From Actinomycetota bacterium (GTDB lineage: Bacteria; Actinomycetota; Thermoleophilia; Gaiellales; Gaiellaceae): a DNA stretch of 6,829 nucleotides. Positions 6,201 to 6,829 of this stretch are shown piece after piece. Position 1 is the first letter of the stretch, and each line of letters starts with the position of its first letter. The stretch lies in contig JACDGR010000183.1 of the NCBI GenBank assembly GCA_013821525.1, positions 1 through 6,829 on the forward strand, given 5' to 3'. The notes below the pieces were generated by a model. The model saw only the letters and a program-made list of their open reading frames with translations. It was not told the origin of the DNA and ran no database searches. Position numbers and translations under genes: made by a program.

Positions 6201-6479
6201 GGCAGCGGCGGCGCGCGCCGACGGCAGCGCGCGTAACGCGGTGACAGCGACGTCGAGCTCACCGACCGTCAAGCGGCGCTCGGCGGCGACCCGGGCGAGG
6301 AAGCGCCGTCCGAAGGCGTCGAAGCGCCGCCGGTCGAGCTCTGCGACCAGGCAGACGAGCGCCAGTGCCTCGTCGAGGCCCACGACGCCGAGCTCGCGCG
6401 CGGTCGCCTCCGCGACGAGGAGGTTCTTGCGCTCGATCGCGCGCCGAAACGTTGCGCGCGGGTGACCCTGGGCCGTCAG
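6183..6479 (-). CDS. Small conserved-looking helical protein of unknown function, likely CTG start
   Basis: From CTG at 6477-6479 the frame encodes 98 residues ending at TGA (6183-6185). It begins (M)TAQGHPRATFRRAIERKN, then LLVAEATARELG (20-31), LDEALALVCLVAELD (35-49), a basic helix (50-69) and LTVGELDVAVTALRALP (70-86). The regular Leu/Ala/Arg pattern suggests an all-helical soluble protein. I recall similar QGHPRA-starting small proteins in actinobacterial genomes but know no function. The only standard start (GTG, 6383) would drop the first 32 residues, including QGHPR and the first two helices. GGAG (6487-6490) lies exactly 7 bases before CTG. The neighbouring ATC and GTT codons are less well spaced. 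The amidohydrolase lies 62 bp upstream on the same strand, and the 3' end overlaps the VOC gene. Confidence 0.65.
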   Translation of the reverse strand: MTAQGHPRATFRRAIERKNLLVAEATARELGVVGLDEALALVCLVAELDRRRFDAFGRRFLARVAAERRLTVGELDVAVTALRALPSARAAAALRALL

Positions 6480-6486
6480 AACGATG

Positions 6487-6507
6487 CTCCGTTTCCGGGG
6501 CCGGAAA
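6487..6507 (-). promoter_or_regulatory. SD plus compact hairpin upstream of the small protein gene
   Basis: On the minus strand UUUCCG-GCCC-CGGAAA (6492-6507) forms a perfect 6-bp stem with a 4-base loop. It ends one base before the GGAG ribosome binding site (6487-6490), which sits 7 bases before CTG. As DNA it is a 7-bp inverted repeat with a 2-base centre, so it could also be a protein operator. TAGACT (6523-6528, minus) is a possible -10 giving a leader of roughly 37 bases that includes the hairpin. Confidence 0.4.
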
Positions 6508-6516
6508 GCGTGTGCC

Positions 6517-6538
6517 GGGCCGAGTCTAGTGCCGGCCC
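6517..6538 (-). terminator. Possible GC hairpin after the amidohydrolase gene
   Basis: GGGCCG and CGGCCC on the minus strand form a perfect 6-bp stem with a 10-base loop, beginning three bases after the amidohydrolase stop. No U-run follows. It may be a weak terminator or processing hairpin, and its loop contains the TAGACT that could be a -10 for the next gene. The call is weak. Confidence 0.25.
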
Positions 6539-6541
6539 AGC

Positions 6542-6829
6542 TCAGACGACAGGCTTGCCGATCCGCTCGGAGAGCCCCGCCACGGCGACCTGAGCGGCCT
6601 TCATTGCTGCGGGCACGTCGAAGTCGACGAGCTCGCCGCCCCGCTTGCGAACGATGCCGTCGACCCAGACCGTGTCCACGTTCCGCGGCTGAGCTGCGAG
6701 CACGACTTGGCCGTCGGCAACGTTGATGGGTCCAAGGTTGAGATCGTCGGCACGCAGCATGATCAGGTCGGCCTTCTTGCCCACCGTCAGTGACCCGGTC
6801 ACCTCCGCGAGCCCGAGTGCGCGGGCACC
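6542..6829 (-). CDS. C-terminal part of an amidohydrolase (TRZ/ATZ deaminase-like), 5' end outside window
   Basis: The frame enters from the right edge and ends at TGA (6542-6544), giving 95 residues. It opens with GARALGLAE and TGSLTVGKKADLIML, the hallmark of the C-terminal beta-domain of metal-dependent amidohydrolases. NVDTVWVDGIVRKRGG then follows, where the polypeptide returns to the barrel. The phrase RADDLNLGPIN resembles TRZ/ATZ-type chlorohydrolases and cytosine, 8-oxoguanine or adenosyl-homocysteine-type deaminases. The metal-binding HxH and the catalytic residues would lie outside the window, so activity and substrate cannot be judged. The GTG at 6802 is internal, because homologous sequence continues upstream of it to the edge. 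The superfamily is confident; the subfamily is tentative. Confidence 0.85.
   Translation of the reverse strand, partial: GARALGLAEVTGSLTVGKKADLIMLRADDLNLGPINVADGQVVLAAQPRNVDTVWVDGIVRKRGGELVDFDVPAAMKAAQVAVAGLSERIGKPVV

Overview
The window is GC-rich and densely packed. Its genes start with GTG or rarer codons, often without a Shine-Dalgarno (SD) sequence. It carries an ECF sigma factor paired with a zinc-binding anti-sigma factor, and secreted and polytopic glycan enzymes. This mix suggests a high-GC soil actinobacterium, perhaps of the Thermoleophilia (Solirubrobacterales/Gaiellales). That placement is an inference from composition and protein style, not from a marker gene.

Layout, left to right. 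(1) Bases 1-209 are the 3' end of a membrane protein gene. Its stop overlaps the start (ATGA, 206-209) of a sorbosone-dehydrogenase-like six-bladed beta-propeller gene (206-1135). (2) Bases 1136-1302, between two convergent genes, hold a long, nearly palindromic element with arms of about 60 bp and a 27-base loop. It is flanked by a possible 6-bp direct repeat and is the most unusual structure in the window. (3) A secreted clan GH-A glycoside hydrolase (1303-2694, minus) is divergent from a 716-residue GT-C-type membrane glycosyltransferase (2797-4947, plus). The two probably serve cell-surface or extracellular glycan metabolism. (4) An ECF sigma factor and its anti-sigma factor form a two-gene minus-strand operon (5170-5802 and 4925-5173) with a 4-base stop/start overlap. 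The anti-sigma gene overlaps the glycosyltransferase tail to tail by 23 bp. (5) A VOC (glyoxalase-fold) protein (5838-6200) diverges from the sigma gene across only 35 bp and seems to begin at ATT. (6) A small conserved-looking helical protein (6183-6479, minus) seems to begin at CTG and overlaps the VOC gene by 18 bp. (7) The C-terminal part of an amidohydrolase runs off the right edge on the minus strand (6542-6829).

The genes are mostly unrelated housekeeping or accessory functions. The clear functional pairs are sigma with anti-sigma and, more tentatively, hydrolase with glycosyltransferase. Three genes (glycosyltransferase, sigma, VOC) share one arrangement: a TANNNT -10-like hexamer exactly six bases before the inferred start codon. 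This fits leaderless transcription. Two other convergent gene pairs overlap directly, whereas the 1136-1302 gap is filled by the palindromic element, which argues that the element was inserted. I saw no rRNA, tRNA, CRISPR array, intact transposase gene or clearly new multi-gene system.
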